Assembly: GCA_964629475.1 (NCBI GenBank)
Contig: CAZVQW010000017.1
Span: 1-62,219, forward strand
From: SMWD01 sp964629475
Lineage (GTDB): Bacteria; Pseudomonadota; Gammaproteobacteria; Steroidobacterales; GCA-2729495
DNA: 62,219 nucleotides
Direction of reading: 5' to 3'
Under the pieces are notes generated by a model. That model was given only the letters and a program-made list of their open reading frames with translations, searched no databases and was not told where the DNA came from. Below are positions 31,438 through 40,182 of the stretch, piece by piece. A program made the translations under genes and the position numbers. Position 1 is the first letter of the stretch. Each line of letters starts with the position of its first letter.

Positions 31438-32925
31438 TCAGGCGACGCGAATACTCGTGTAGCTGGTGTGCCGGTCGCGTCCCGATCGGGTCGAATGTTC
31501 GAGTGCGACCCTGACGGCCGTATTCAGGTCCGCCGCCTTCGAGAATGACGAGTTTTGATCCAGGCTCACGATACCAAGTGATACCGTGACGGAGAAACTA
31601 CCTGTATCGTCGTCATGCGCGACACTCCTGTGGGCGCCAGCGACGACTCGTTGCGCAACGACTGTAGCCGTATCCGCATCGCCCCCGGGCAGTACGATCA
31701 TGAACCGGCCTTCACCCTGGGGCGCAATCGTGTCGCTGGAGCGAATGTTATGGCTCAGCAGCGCTGCAATCTCGTTATGCACCCGAGCACTGCGCTTGCA
31801 GCCGCAACATGCTTTCATGCCTTCGAAGTCGTCGATCTCGACAAGTATCAGGCTCAGGGGCCAGTCGTTGCCGACCGCCAGCGTGAACTCTTCGTCGAGC
31901 AGATCGTCATAACTCATCGGATGCAGCAGGTTCGCTGCCGGTGCCCGTGTCGAGAGCGGAGTTTGCGGGATATCCGAATCGTGCAAATCATGAGTTGGCA
32001 ATTCATTCGCCGGTAACACCCTGACGTTCGTTGGCGGCAACAGGTCATGAAATTGAAGAGCGGCGGCTTCGCAATCTGTGCGCGTGCAGGACTCGAGACC
32101 CAGGATCGATGCCAATTGCGGGGCATGGACGGCGACTTTGTCGAATAGCCTGGCTAGTCGCACCGGGTCGATACCGAGATAGCGTTGAGCATCGGCGGTG
32201 ATTTTCCTGACAATACCTGCTGTCAGCGGACTGCACCATGCTGCGGTGAGGTCTGCACTGAAAATCATGGCGCGATAGAAGCCGCGATCCCGGTTTGCGA
32301 TGTCGTCCGCCGCCAGATCGTAACCCAGTCGCAGCATGCGGACCACGTTGTCGGGTAATTGCCATGTCGCGGCCAGCGAGGCGCTGATCTGGCGGTGATC
32401 GGTCGTCAGTGCGGCAGATTCCAGTTGGACTCGTGTCTCGCGTTTGATCGAGAGCGGATCGATACCGTTATAGGTATCCGGTGCATCGTGTGCAATTGAC
32501 AACAGGCCAGCATCCTGGATCATCGCGGCCAGGAGCAATTCGACGCCATCGCTGCGGCCAAATTCATCGGCGAGTGTTTTGCCCCACGTGGCGGCAATGC
32601 AGGCGCGCTGTATGAATGCATCGTGATCAATGGTGCCGGCCGGGAATGTTTGCAGTGTAGTGAATAGCTCGCATACCAGACCCATTGTCAATGCGTCTTT
32701 GGCGCCGAGATTGGCCAGTGCCTGGCGCAGGTTGGCGCTGTGACGTTGATTTGTGAACAGATCGGAGTTGGCCAGTTCAATGAGTCGCCCGGCGGTATCC
32801 GCTTCACTGGTCAGTGCGTCCACAAGGGTCCCCAGGTTCGTGCCTGGTCGATTTATAAGTTCGATGTATGCTTGTGCGGCCAGCGCAAGTTGCGGGGCGG
32901 CCTCAGTTCGTTGGCGACACTTCAT
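31438..32925 (-). CDS. HDOD-domain protein with a degenerate GGDEF domain
   Basis: A 495-residue protein. The N-terminal half is an HDOD-like domain (IELINRPGTNLGTLVDALTS, LRQALANLGAKDALTMGL, AMIQDAGLLSIAHDAPD). The C-terminal half, about 335-495, is a GGDEF-fold: SYDDLLDEEFTLAVGNDWPLS and LILVEIDDFEGMK. The active-site loop reads GEGRF (QGEGRFMIVLPGG), so the canonical GG(D/E)EF is not conserved and c-di-GMP synthesis is unlikely. It may act as a signalling scaffold or nucleotide sensor. No cotranscribed partner is evident. Confidence 0.87.
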   Translation of the reverse strand: MKCRQRTEAAPQLALAAQAYIELINRPGTNLGTLVDALTSEADTAGRLIELANSDLFTNQRHSANLRQALANLGAKDALTMGLVCELFTTLQTFPAGTIDHDAFIQRACIAATWGKTLADEFGRSDGVELLLAAMIQDAGLLSIAHDAPDTYNGIDPLSIKRETRVQLESAALTTDHRQISASLAATWQLPDNVVRMLRLGYDLAADDIANRDRGFYRAMIFSADLTAAWCSPLTAGIVRKITADAQRYLGIDPVRLARLFDKVAVHAPQLASILGLESCTRTDCEAAALQFHDLLPPTNVRVLPANELPTHDLHDSDIPQTPLSTRAPAANLLHPMSYDDLLDEEFTLAVGNDWPLSLILVEIDDFEGMKACCGCKRSARVHNEIAALLSHNIRSSDTIAPQGEGRFMIVLPGGDADTATVVAQRVVAGAHRSVAHDDDTGSFSVTVSLGIVSLDQNSSFSKAADLNTAVRVALEHSTRSGRDRHTSYTSIRVA

Positions 32926-33158
32926 GCTTTGGTATGGTCCGTATTCATATCCGCACAGTATGCGATGATTCCAGCGGGCATTGCGTTGATGAGTTTCACT
33001 CTCTTATAAGAAGTTAGTAGTGGTGCGGGTCGGAGGCTGTTTTTCTGTCGCAGACGAGTTTACAAAATACCTGCCGGCAACTTTATGACGGACAATGAAT
33101 CAGACCTGACTTGATTTGACCAGATCTGTTTCAGTTCCCGGATTACACTGGCGCGATT

Positions 33159-33596
33159 ATGGAATCCAGCTACGCTGCGCCGGATCTGGCGATTCTCGAT
33201 ACTGTGGACAGAATTGCCCGGGCAGCACATTTGTGGCTTCGTCAACGCACCCTCTCATCCGGCATCTCTTGCACGCTCACCGGCTCGGTCACTAATCAAC
33301 GTCGCACGCGACTGCTCGTCGCAGGGTTCCTGTTCGAATTGTGTGATGCCCTGGAGCTGACGGTCCAGCAGGGTTTGTTCGCTGCGTATGCATACGTATT
33401 GCTCGACGGCAGTGACGAGCAGGCTTTGCAGATTGCCGAGATTCTTCTCGATGCTCGTACGACGCTGCAAACATCCATCGTCTTCGAGGAAGGCCGTTCG
33501 CTGGCGGGTGAAATGTTAGGCCTGCTGGAGCATTCCGGGTTCAGCGCATCGCCGGAGGATTGTTCCGGCCAACCCGTATCCCGCTATATCAGCTGA
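33159..33596 (+). CDS. Hypothetical protein
   Basis: A 145-residue protein without signal peptide or membrane segment. It is largely helical, with SSYAAPDLAILDTVDRIARA at the start and LLVAGFLFELCDALELTVQQ in the middle. The pattern recalls small helical proteins found near signalling genes, but I do not recognise a domain. Its start codon has no clear ribosome binding site, and it lies divergent from the HDOD gene. A role in the same signalling context is possible only by position. Confidence 0.6.
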   Translation: MESSYAAPDLAILDTVDRIARAAHLWLRQRTLSSGISCTLTGSVTNQRRTRLLVAGFLFELCDALELTVQQGLFAAYAYVLLDGSDEQALQIAEILLDARTTLQTSIVFEEGRSLAGEMLGLLEHSGFSASPEDCSGQPVSRYIS

Positions 33597-33683
33597 CTAG
33601 CATTTTTTCCTGAGCCTCATGTTCCGGGGGCTGGTATTCTTGTGCCCTGGCCCGGTAAGGCGGGTGTGTTGCGGGACGAGTTT

Positions 33684-34205
33684 GTGGCGAATGTCTGTAT
33701 CAGGGAGGCGAGCTTCACGGCTGACATCGAACTGATTTTTGCGCTTCGCAAGGCTGTTTTCATCGATGAGCAGGACGTGCCGGCCGAGCTGGAGATGGAC
33801 GAACTCGACCCGATTTGTCAGCATGTACTGGCCTGGAAGGATGGCACCGCAGTCGGCACCGGGCGAATCGCACCCGATGGCCGGATCGGCAGAATGGCGG
33901 TCAGCGCATCGTGTCGCGGTCAGGGTGTCGGTCGTGACATACTGGCGGGGTTGATACAAATGGGCCGGGATATGGGTGTGGAGCGTCTGTATTTATCAGC
34001 CCAATGCCAGGCCATACCGTTTTATGAGAAAGCCGGCTTCGTCGCATCAGGCCCGGTATACGATGATGCCGGTATCGACCACCGGCACATGATGTTACCG
34101 CCGGCAAGCGGTGGCGACGATCATGGGCCAGACCAGAAAAGCAGACCAGAAAAGCAGATCAGAAAAGCAGATCAGAAAAGCAGATCAGAAAAGCAAACCA
34201 GATAA
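33684..34205 (+). CDS. GNAT acetyltransferase with a repeat-derived tail
   Basis: About 173 residues from the GTG at 33684 (other in-frame starts: 33642, 33666). A GNAT fold is clear: VCIREASFTADIELIFALRK, IGRMAVSASCRGQGVGRDIL with the acetyl-CoA loop (CRGQGVG), and LYLSAQCQAIPFYEKAGFVA. It resembles ElaA-like or general Gcn5-type enzymes that use small amines. After residue 155 the tail is Lys/Gln/Arg-rich and consists of 13-bp tandem repeats (DQKSRPEK, RKADQKSR), not typical of the family. Confidence 0.85.
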   Translation: MANVCIREASFTADIELIFALRKAVFIDEQDVPAELEMDELDPICQHVLAWKDGTAVGTGRIAPDGRIGRMAVSASCRGQGVGRDILAGLIQMGRDMGVERLYLSAQCQAIPFYEKAGFVASGPVYDDAGIDHRHMMLPPASGGDDHGPDQKSRPEKQIRKADQKSRSEKQTR

Positions 34206-34207
34206 AC
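34130..34207 (+). repeat. 13-bp tandem repeat
   Basis: Five copies of AGA(C/T)CAGAAAAGC and a diverged sixth, covering the end of the GNAT coding sequence. Because 13 is not a multiple of 3, the repeat is read in all three frames in turn. Confidence 0.88.
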
Positions 34208-34235
34208 AAACAAGATTAAAGACAGGGAGACAAGC

Positions 34236-34688
34236 ATGACAGAGCATGGGCCGATTATTTTTCCAACCGATTTCTCCACGGCATCACTGGCGAGCCTGGC
34301 GTGGGCGAAGCGCATGGCGCGGGTCACGGATTCCGAATTGCACGTCATTTATACGATCGAGGAACCGCAGATTTATGGTGTCCTGGAGATCGAGGTCAGT
34401 CAGGCCGCGCTACCGAGCATCGATGTGCTGACGAGCGGGGCGCAGAAGAGGTTGGACGCTTTCGTCAGTGCGCATCTGCACGATGAGGGTCAGGCTGTCG
34501 TCACACAGGTGCTGGTCGGTAATCCGGCCGATGAAATCGTCCGTTATGCCGATGAAGTCTCGGCGGCCATGATTGTCATAGGTGCGCATGGTTACAGCGG
34601 ATTCCGCCACCTGATACTCGGCAGCACCACCGAATCGACACTGCGACACGCAAGCTGTCCGGTACTGTGTATCAAGTCCGAGGGTTAG
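34236..34688 (+). CDS. Universal stress protein (UspA family)
   Basis: A 150-residue single-domain Usp: IIFPTDFSTASLASLAWAKR at the start, LHVIYTIEEP, and the nucleotide-binding GAHGYSGFRHLILGSTTE near the C-terminus (G-x2-G-x9-G-S). It likely binds ATP, as UspA proteins with this motif do. Usp proteins help survival in starvation and stress. It follows the GNAT gene and precedes an SDR gene on the same strand with short gaps; a functional link is not proven. Confidence 0.93.
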   Translation: MTEHGPIIFPTDFSTASLASLAWAKRMARVTDSELHVIYTIEEPQIYGVLEIEVSQAALPSIDVLTSGAQKRLDAFVSAHLHDEGQAVVTQVLVGNPADEIVRYADEVSAAMIVIGAHGYSGFRHLILGSTTESTLRHASCPVLCIKSEG

Positions 34689-34708
34689 GTCGGTAGTGAG
34701 GTAACGTC

Positions 34709-35473
34709 TTGGCAACGAACCTGTTTGACCTGACCGGCAGAATTGCGCTCGTGACCGGTGCGAGTCGCGGCATCGGTGCGGCGATCGCGAAACTGCTGGC
34801 CGAGCAGGGCGCGTATGTCATCGTCTCGAGCCGCAAACTCGATGGTTGCCAGGCGGTTGCCGACGAAATTACTGCCGGCGGCGGCAGCGCTGAGGCGCTG
34901 GCTTGTCATATCGGCAATATGCCGGATATCGAACAGGCCTTTGCGACCATCCGTGAACGGCATGGCCGGCTCGATATTCTTGTCAACAACGGCGCGACGA
35001 ACCCGTATTTCGGATCGATACTCGATACGGATGTCGGTGCGTTCACAAAGACGGTCGAGGTCAACCTGCGCGGTTATTTTTTCATGTCCGTCGAGGCCGG
35101 TCGGCTGATGAAAGAAAATGACGGCGGTGCGATCGTCAATACGGCTTCGGTCAACGCGCTGATACCGGGTCAGGGTCAGGGTATTTACTCGATAACGAAG
35201 GCGGCGGTCGTCAACATGACAAAAGCTTTTGCCAAGGAGTGTGCGCCGTTCGGCATTCGCGTCAACGCACTATTACCCGGACTGACGAAAACGAAGCTGG
35301 CCGGTGCACTGATCGACAATAAAGCCATCTACGACAAGTGGATCCACAACGTACCCATGGGCCGGCACGCAGAGCCGGACGAGATGGCGGGTGCCGTGCT
35401 GTACCTCGTGTCGGATGCGGCGACTTATACGACCGGCGAGAGCCTCGTCGTCGACGGTGGTCTGACGATTTAA
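34709..35473 (+). CDS. Short-chain dehydrogenase/reductase, FabG-like
   Basis: A 254-residue SDR with TTG start at 34709 and a GAGGT ribosome binding site. The cofactor motif is TGASRGIG, the NNGA motif (LVNNGATNPYFG) replaces NNAG, and the catalytic pair is YSITK (Tyr160, Lys164). The C-terminal VVDGGLTI ends a typical FabG-like fold. NAD(P)-dependent reduction of a 3-oxoacyl or similar group is likely; the exact substrate is unknown. A family C repeat follows the stop. Confidence 0.92.
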   Translation: MATNLFDLTGRIALVTGASRGIGAAIAKLLAEQGAYVIVSSRKLDGCQAVADEITAGGGSAEALACHIGNMPDIEQAFATIRERHGRLDILVNNGATNPYFGSILDTDVGAFTKTVEVNLRGYFFMSVEAGRLMKENDGGAIVNTASVNALIPGQGQGIYSITKAAVVNMTKAFAKECAPFGIRVNALLPGLTKTKLAGALIDNKAIYDKWIHNVPMGRHAEPDEMAGAVLYLVSDAATYTTGESLVVDGGLTI

Positions 35474-35491
35474 TCGGCGCCAGATGCAACT

Positions 35492-35559
35492 TGTGGGAGC
35501 GGCTTTAGCCGCGATTGAATTCAGCTGTGCGGCCAATCGCGGCTAAAGCCGCTCCCACA
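35492..35559. repeat. Family C REP pair (GCTTTAGC variant)
   Basis: TGTGGGAGCGGCTTTAGCCGC and its complement around about 26 nt, between the SDR gene and the ilvC stop. The inner hairpin is GCGGCTTTAGCCGC. Confidence 0.9.
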
Positions 35560-35578
35560 GGTTGTTAAATTATCGGGC

Positions 35579-36595
35579 CTAGTTCTTCTCTTTATCGACG
35601 AGCTGATTCTTCGTGATCCACGGCATCATCCCGCGCAGTTCGGCGCCGACCTGTTCGATCGGGTGCGCTGCGTTGAGGCGACGATAGGCCGTCATCGACG
35701 GATAATTCGCCGCACCTTCGGCAATAAACTGCTTGGCATATTCGCCGTTCTGGATGTTTTTCAGCGCCTTGCGCATGGCTTTGCGCGATTCGTCGTTGAT
35801 GACCTTCGGGCCGGTGACGTATTCGCCATACTCGGCGTTGTTCGAGATCGAGTAGTTCATATTGGCAATCCCGCCCTGGTAGATCAGGTCAACGATAAGC
35901 TTGACCTCGTGCAGGCACTCGAAGTACGCCATCTCGGGTGCGTAGCCGGCCTCGGTCAGCGTCTCGAAACCCATCTTGATGAGGTCGACGAGGCCGCCGC
36001 ACAATACGGTCTGTTCGCCGAACAGATCGGTTTCGCATTCGTCTTTGAATGTCGTCTCGATGATGCCGGTACGTCCACCACCGATGCCCGATGCATATGA
36101 CAAGGCTGTATGCCTGGCGCTACCCGACGCATCCTGAAATACAGCCACGAGGTCCGGGATGCCGCCGCCGTTGACGAACTCGGAACGAACGGTGTGGCCC
36201 GGCGCCTTCGGCGCGATCATGATGACGTCGAGGTCGGCGCGCGGCACGACCTGGTTGTAGTGGATGGCGAAGCCATGGGCGAAGGCAAGCGTTGCATCTT
36301 TCCTGATGTTCGGCTCGATCTCTTCGTTATAGAGTTGCTTCTGGAATTCGTCGGGCGTCAGGATCATAACGACATCGGCCGATTTCACGGCATCGGCAAC
36401 GTCGGCGACTTTCAGGCCGGCGGCCTCGACCTTGGCCCGGGATGAGGAGTTGGCCCGTAGTCCGACCGTGACGTCGACACCGGAATCGTGCAGGTTGCAC
36501 GCATGCGCGTGGCCCTGTGAGCCGTAGCCGATGATCGAAACTTTTTTTCCCTTGATGATCGCGAGATCGCAATCCTTGTCGTAATAGAGTTGCAT
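35579..36595 (-). CDS. ilvC: Ketol-acid reductoisomerase, class I
   Basis: A 338-residue NADPH-dependent ketol-acid reductoisomerase, the normal length for class I: coenzyme motif IIGYGSQGHA at 21-30, FAHGFAIHYNQVVPR, APKAPGHTVRSEF and FGEQTVLCGG. It converts acetolactate into dihydroxyisovalerate in valine/isoleucine synthesis. The gene is divergent from an IlvY-type regulator, as in E. coli, and a repeated ATATATGCAA lies between them. Confidence 0.97.
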   Translation of the reverse strand: MQLYYDKDCDLAIIKGKKVSIIGYGSQGHAHACNLHDSGVDVTVGLRANSSSRAKVEAAGLKVADVADAVKSADVVMILTPDEFQKQLYNEEIEPNIRKDATLAFAHGFAIHYNQVVPRADLDVIMIAPKAPGHTVRSEFVNGGGIPDLVAVFQDASGSARHTALSYASGIGGGRTGIIETTFKDECETDLFGEQTVLCGGLVDLIKMGFETLTEAGYAPEMAYFECLHEVKLIVDLIYQGGIANMNYSISNNAEYGEYVTGPKVINDESRKAMRKALKNIQNGEYAKQFIAEGAANYPSMTAYRRLNAAHPIEQVGAELRGMMPWITKNQLVDKEKN

Positions 36596-36670
36596 CGTCT
36601 TTTACCTGTGTGTCCTGTGTAGATCGGGGCCGGACCCCGAGCGGGCGGACACTATAGGCCAGTAACTGTG

Positions 36671-36716
36671 TTGCGTAAAATGAAATATATGCAAGACAGT
36701 ATCCCGATATATGCAA
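36671..36716. promoter_or_regulatory. IlvY-like binding region
   Basis: TTGC (36671) with GCAA (36691..36694), and two direct copies of ATATATGCAA at 36685..36694 and 36707..36716 exactly 22 bp apart, two helical turns. It lies between ilvC and the IlvY-type gene and fits a LysR-type operator. Binding is inferred. Confidence 0.65.
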
Positions 36717-36726
36717 TAATCGGATC

Positions 36727-37602
36727 ATGGATACGCGTTTGCTCAGACAGTTCGTCACTGTCGCCGAAACATTGCATTTCGGGCGGGCCAGCGAGGCCTG
36801 CCACATTAGTCCATCGGCGCTAAGCCGCGGTATCCGGCAGCTCGAAGCCGCAGTCGGTGTTCGGTTGTTGCAACGCGATAACCGGACTGTGTCGTTGACC
36901 CACGAGGGCAGCCTGTTTCTCGCTTATGCGCGTGACACATTGACGCAATGGGATGTCATCCGGCATGCATTGCGGGAGGAGGCCGGAGAGTTGCACGGTC
37001 AGGTCAGCATGTATTGCTCGGTGACGGCCAGTTACAGTTTTTTGTTCGACCTGCTCAGCGAGTTTCGCCGCGATCATCCACGTATCGAGATCAAGCTGCA
37101 TACCGGTGACCCCGAATATGCGATCGCACGCGTACTGGCCGGCGACGAAGATATCGCGATCGGTGCGCGGCCCGATGCGTTTCCGAACGGGCTGGCGTTC
37201 AAGTCAATTCAGTCTTCGCCGCTCGTGTTCATTGCCGCACGCGAACGTCGTGAGCACGTTAGTCTGTCCGGATGCGAGCCGACAGCCGATGCCTGGGCAA
37301 CGACGCCGATGATACTTTCGGAAACCGGTTTGTCGCGCCAACGTGTCGATGCGTGGTTTGGGCGGCTCGGTATAGCGCCGGAAATTTATGCGCAGGTCGC
37401 GGGTAACGAGGCCATTGTCAGTATGGTGAGTCTCGGTTTTGGTGTCGGGGTCGTGCCGCGTATCGTGCTGGATAACAGTCCGCTGGCCGGCAAGGTTCAA
37501 GTGTTGGATATTCGCCCGGAGCTTGAGGCTTATGAGGTTGGGTTGTTTGCGTTGGAGAAAAAGTTGAAGAGTCCGTTGGTTAGTGCGTTTTGGGGGGGAT
37601 GA
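36727..37602 (+). CDS. ilvY: IlvY-type LysR regulator
   Basis: A 291-residue LysR-type regulator. The helix-turn-helix is at 1-60 (VAETLHFGRASEACHISPSA, LSRGIRQLEAAVGVRLLQRD) and the effector-binding domain at about 90-290. The NRTVSLTHEG and QWDVIRHALREEAGELHGQV segments match IlvY. IlvY activates ilvC in response to acetolactate or acetohydroxybutyrate. The divergent arrangement with ilvC supports the name. Confidence 0.9.
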   Translation: MDTRLLRQFVTVAETLHFGRASEACHISPSALSRGIRQLEAAVGVRLLQRDNRTVSLTHEGSLFLAYARDTLTQWDVIRHALREEAGELHGQVSMYCSVTASYSFLFDLLSEFRRDHPRIEIKLHTGDPEYAIARVLAGDEDIAIGARPDAFPNGLAFKSIQSSPLVFIAARERREHVSLSGCEPTADAWATTPMILSETGLSRQRVDAWFGRLGIAPEIYAQVAGNEAIVSMVSLGFGVGVVPRIVLDNSPLAGKVQVLDIRPELEAYEVGLFALEKKLKSPLVSAFWGG

Positions 37603-37604
37603 GA

Positions 37605-38465
37605 TCAGAGTTGCAGGTTGATGATGGTCGGGTGTTCGTCGGTGACGGTGTATCGGCCTTTGTCATCCAGGGTGGGTGTGGCCAGCGCGCATTGCGGGTC
37701 GTGGGTGAAGGCCAGGCGGATATTTCTTTGCATCATCTCGTCGAGAAAGCGGCGCTTTTCGTCGATGAGTTTTTCCGGGTAGCGATCGAAGCCCATCGTG
37801 ACCGGCAGGTGTACCCATGGACGGCCCGGGATCAGGTCGGAGCAGAAGGCGATGCCGCCGTCGCCGCCGATGATCGATAGCATCAGGCCCGGTGTATGGC
37901 CGTCGCTGAAGTGGAATTGAACGTCGTTGCCGAGGGTTGCTGATGTGTCGCCATCGATCAGTTCGAGGTTGTTACTGTCAGCGAGCAATGCCTGCAGCGA
38001 CGGGATGAATGATGCCCGGTCTCGCGGGTGCGGTCGGCAGGCCCGTTGCCAGTGCGCGGCACCGACGATGTAGCGCGCATTGGGAAAACGCAGTTCCGGG
38101 TCTTTGCCTTCACGCCAGTCCTTCAGGAGCCCGCCGCTATGATCGAAATGCAGGTGGCTGAGTACGATGACATCGATGTCCGGTTCGCTGAAACCCGCTG
38201 CCGACAGTGAGTCCGGTAGCAGGTTGTGATCTTCCTCGATACCGAACCGGTTTCTGAGTTCCGGTTTGAGAAAAGCGCCGGCGCCGGCTTCGAACAGTAC
38301 CGTGTGGCCGTTGATATTGTCGGCGACCAGGCCACGGCAGGACAGCCGCACGCGGTTCAATTTATCAGGCGGCAACCAGTTGTGCCACAACGCGTGCGGG
38401 ACGTTACCAAACATCGCACCGCCATCGAGGCGCTGGTGGTTTCCTTCGACTGACCAGATGCGCAT
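37605..38465 (-). CDS. Metallo-beta-lactamase fold hydrolase
   Basis: A 286-residue MBL-fold hydrolase with the zinc motif HLHFDHSGG (His104, His106, Asp108, His109), the later FSDGHTPGLM and CSDLIPGRPW. These features fit hydrolases related to lactonases or phosphatases, but the substrate is not identifiable. It is convergent with ilvY with a 2-nt gap and lies ahead of a host-attachment-type gene on the same strand. Confidence 0.9.
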   Translation of the reverse strand: MRIWSVEGNHQRLDGGAMFGNVPHALWHNWLPPDKLNRVRLSCRGLVADNINGHTVLFEAGAGAFLKPELRNRFGIEEDHNLLPDSLSAAGFSEPDIDVIVLSHLHFDHSGGLLKDWREGKDPELRFPNARYIVGAAHWQRACRPHPRDRASFIPSLQALLADSNNLELIDGDTSATLGNDVQFHFSDGHTPGLMLSIIGGDGGIAFCSDLIPGRPWVHLPVTMGFDRYPEKLIDEKRRFLDEMMQRNIRLAFTHDPQCALATPTLDDKGRYTVTDEHPTIINLQL

Positions 38466-38471
38466 GGGCAG

Positions 38472-38936
38472 TCAGGTCTGTTCGTCGATGTTCGCGCAGA
38501 TGACAGATAATTCCTGGGTGGTCATTTCCTTATCGATTTCAACTGACACGAGTTTTGCGGTGGCATTACTCAACTTTCCGCGAATATCACCGAGCAGCTT
38601 CGGGCCGGCAACGATGACCAGGTGTTGATATTCGTGCGCAATCCGGCCGGCCTCCAGTTCGTCGGCAATCCGGCGGGCAAAGTTTTCCCGCATATGCTCC
38701 TTGCCAGTTTGACCGGGTTCCATGGCGTGCCGACCCGAGCCCTTGCTGTCGAATGCTCGCCCCGGTGAGTCCGAGGTGAGGTCCTGTTCTTTGGTCCGTG
38801 CGTCTGGGGCAGTGAGGCTGTTTATCGGTTCCATCGGGTCGAGTCGCTTGTACCGAATATAAAAATCGGCGCGGCTGGAATCGGCAACCACGACCCATGT
38901 CGCGCCGGTTGCCAGTTTGCTGGATTGTTTTCTCAT
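38472..38936 (-). CDS. Host_attach family protein
   Basis: A 154-residue protein of the 'required for attachment to host cells' family: ATWVVVADSSRADFYIR at the N-terminus, then an acidic linker (TSDSPGRAFDSKGSGRHAME) and the HLVIVAGPKLLGDIRGKL motif. ELSVICANI ends it. The fold is related to eRF1 or dom34-type archaeal release factor domains. The annotated 'host attachment' role comes from an early symbiont screen and should not be taken literally. It is separated from the MBL gene by 6 nt and probably cotranscribed. Confidence 0.88.
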   Translation of the reverse strand: MRKQSSKLATGATWVVVADSSRADFYIRYKRLDPMEPINSLTAPDARTKEQDLTSDSPGRAFDSKGSGRHAMEPGQTGKEHMRENFARRIADELEAGRIAHEYQHLVIVAGPKLLGDIRGKLSNATAKLVSVEIDKEMTTQELSVICANIDEQT

Positions 38937-39459
38937 GACGATTTAATTACCTCTCCCGGGACCACTGTTCTGAAGATCATCATTCTGATGGATGAGGTTA
39001 TGCTTGTATTTAAGAGCATCTAATCCTTTTGTTACAGAGAAGTCTACAATAGAGAAGCAGTCAATTTCCCCTGGTATCAGCCAATGGCGGAAAACGAGCA
39101 ATTTATTCTGACCCTCGGTGGGATTCTGCTGACCCTTCTGCCGGGCAATTGTTCGATGCAAATCCCGGGCCGGATTTCGGTGCAAATTATTAGTAAAGAC
39201 TTGATAATGATCATTTTCTGGAGTAGGTTTTTTGTTAATGAAGCGCGTCACACTTTGGGCGACGTCGGTCAATGATCTGCGTCTCCCCGGAAGTAAGGGC
39301 ATCTGCCGAAGGCGCGCAACGCGAAAAGTACAGTATAAAGATCGGTTAGATCTAATTCGAAGATTTTGTTGGCTCAAATTTTTTAAAGAATTGGTTTCGT
39401 GATGCCAACTGGAATGCTGTTTAGTCTGGCAACTCAGAATGAAATGAGGGGAGACAATA
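38937..39459. other. Gene-poor interval
   Basis: About 520 nt that look more AT-rich than the flanks. Frames are short; the 63-codon plus-strand frame at 39084 has a hydrophobic start (FILTLGGILLTLL) but no ribosome binding site or recognisable continuation. A long minus-strand frame across the interval overlaps the cytochrome gene and has no coding pattern. No repeat of families A-C occurs here. Confidence 0.5.
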
Positions 39460-40182
39460 TTGCAATCTTTATATAGGCCCGGTTTTATTTCTTTAATTGT
39501 CGTGACAGTTATTCTTGTCATGCAGTTGTGGTCGGCGAATGCAGCGGAGGAAAAATCCGCGGCAATTACCGAGAATATGCATGAGTACTTCGAACGCGTC
39601 AGCGCAATCAAGGCTGCGGTAATAGCCGGTAGACTGGAGGACGTTCGTGAGCCCTCGAGCTGGGTGGCTACGGATGAGGAACTGGTATTTCTGCCGTACA
39701 TTGAAGAAATACAGCGTTACGCGGCTAGCGCATCATCGGCAGAAGATCTCGCTACCGCTGCCGCTGCCGCTGCTGTCGGTGAAATTGCACGAACCTGCGG
39801 GGAGTGTCATCTGGTCAACAAGGTTGAGGTGGGATTCGGTTATGCTGAACCACCTCCGCAGGAGCTGCAAAGTTTGATGACACAAATGCAGAGGCATCTT
39901 TGGGCCGCAGATCGCATGTGGACGGGACTGGTTTCGCCTTCCGATGCAGCGTGGAAACAGGGTGCGGACATCCTCGCCGAAGTTCAATTAGTACCATCCG
40001 ACATCACTGAAGATCTGCAGCAGCAGACGAGAATCAGCGACTTGATGCAACGTTTGCGCGCGGTTGGTGAGCGAGCGGGTCAGGCGAATTCGATCGATTT
40101 ACGCAGTTATTTATATGGGGAGTACCTGTCGCTCTGTGCGGCGTGTCATAGCTTGACCGGGGCTTTCCCTGCAACCCGATAG
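39460..40182 (+). CDS. Di-heme cytochrome c
   Basis: A 240-residue secreted cytochrome with a TTG start and an AGGGGAGA ribosome binding site. The signal segment SLIVVTVILVMQLWSANA is followed by two heme sites: CGECH at 113-117 and CAACH at 226-230. Between them are MQRHLWAADRMWTGLVSPSD and a Gln/Leu-rich helix. The wide spacing suggests two domains or two lobes, as in thiosulfate-linked or multi-heme electron carriers. The Met ligands are not certain. The partner enzyme is unknown. Confidence 0.88.
   Translation: MQSLYRPGFISLIVVTVILVMQLWSANAAEEKSAAITENMHEYFERVSAIKAAVIAGRLEDVREPSSWVATDEELVFLPYIEEIQRYAASASSAEDLATAAAAAAVGEIARTCGECHLVNKVEVGFGYAEPPPQELQSLMTQMQRHLWAADRMWTGLVSPSDAAWKQGADILAEVQLVPSDITEDLQQQTRISDLMQRLRAVGERAGQANSIDLRSYLYGEYLSLCAACHSLTGAFPATR

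Noticed and set aside
34130..34207. Direct repeats as a transposon end
   Set aside because: They are short tandem units inside a coding tail with no inverted partner or transposase nearby.
35560..36726. Leader-peptide attenuator or T-box before ilvC
   Set aside because: The upstream gap is only about 130 nt, without a codon-rich leader peptide or a terminator hairpin; the LysR-type site explains it better.
39084..39275. Small gene with an antiporter-like start
   Set aside because: The first 18 residues are hydrophobic, but the rest does not continue any transporter pattern and no ribosome binding site precedes it.
38943..39701. Long minus-strand frame as a gene
   Set aside because: It overlaps the di-heme cytochrome coding sequence, has no ribosome binding site and no recognisable motif; its composition is that of an antisense shadow.
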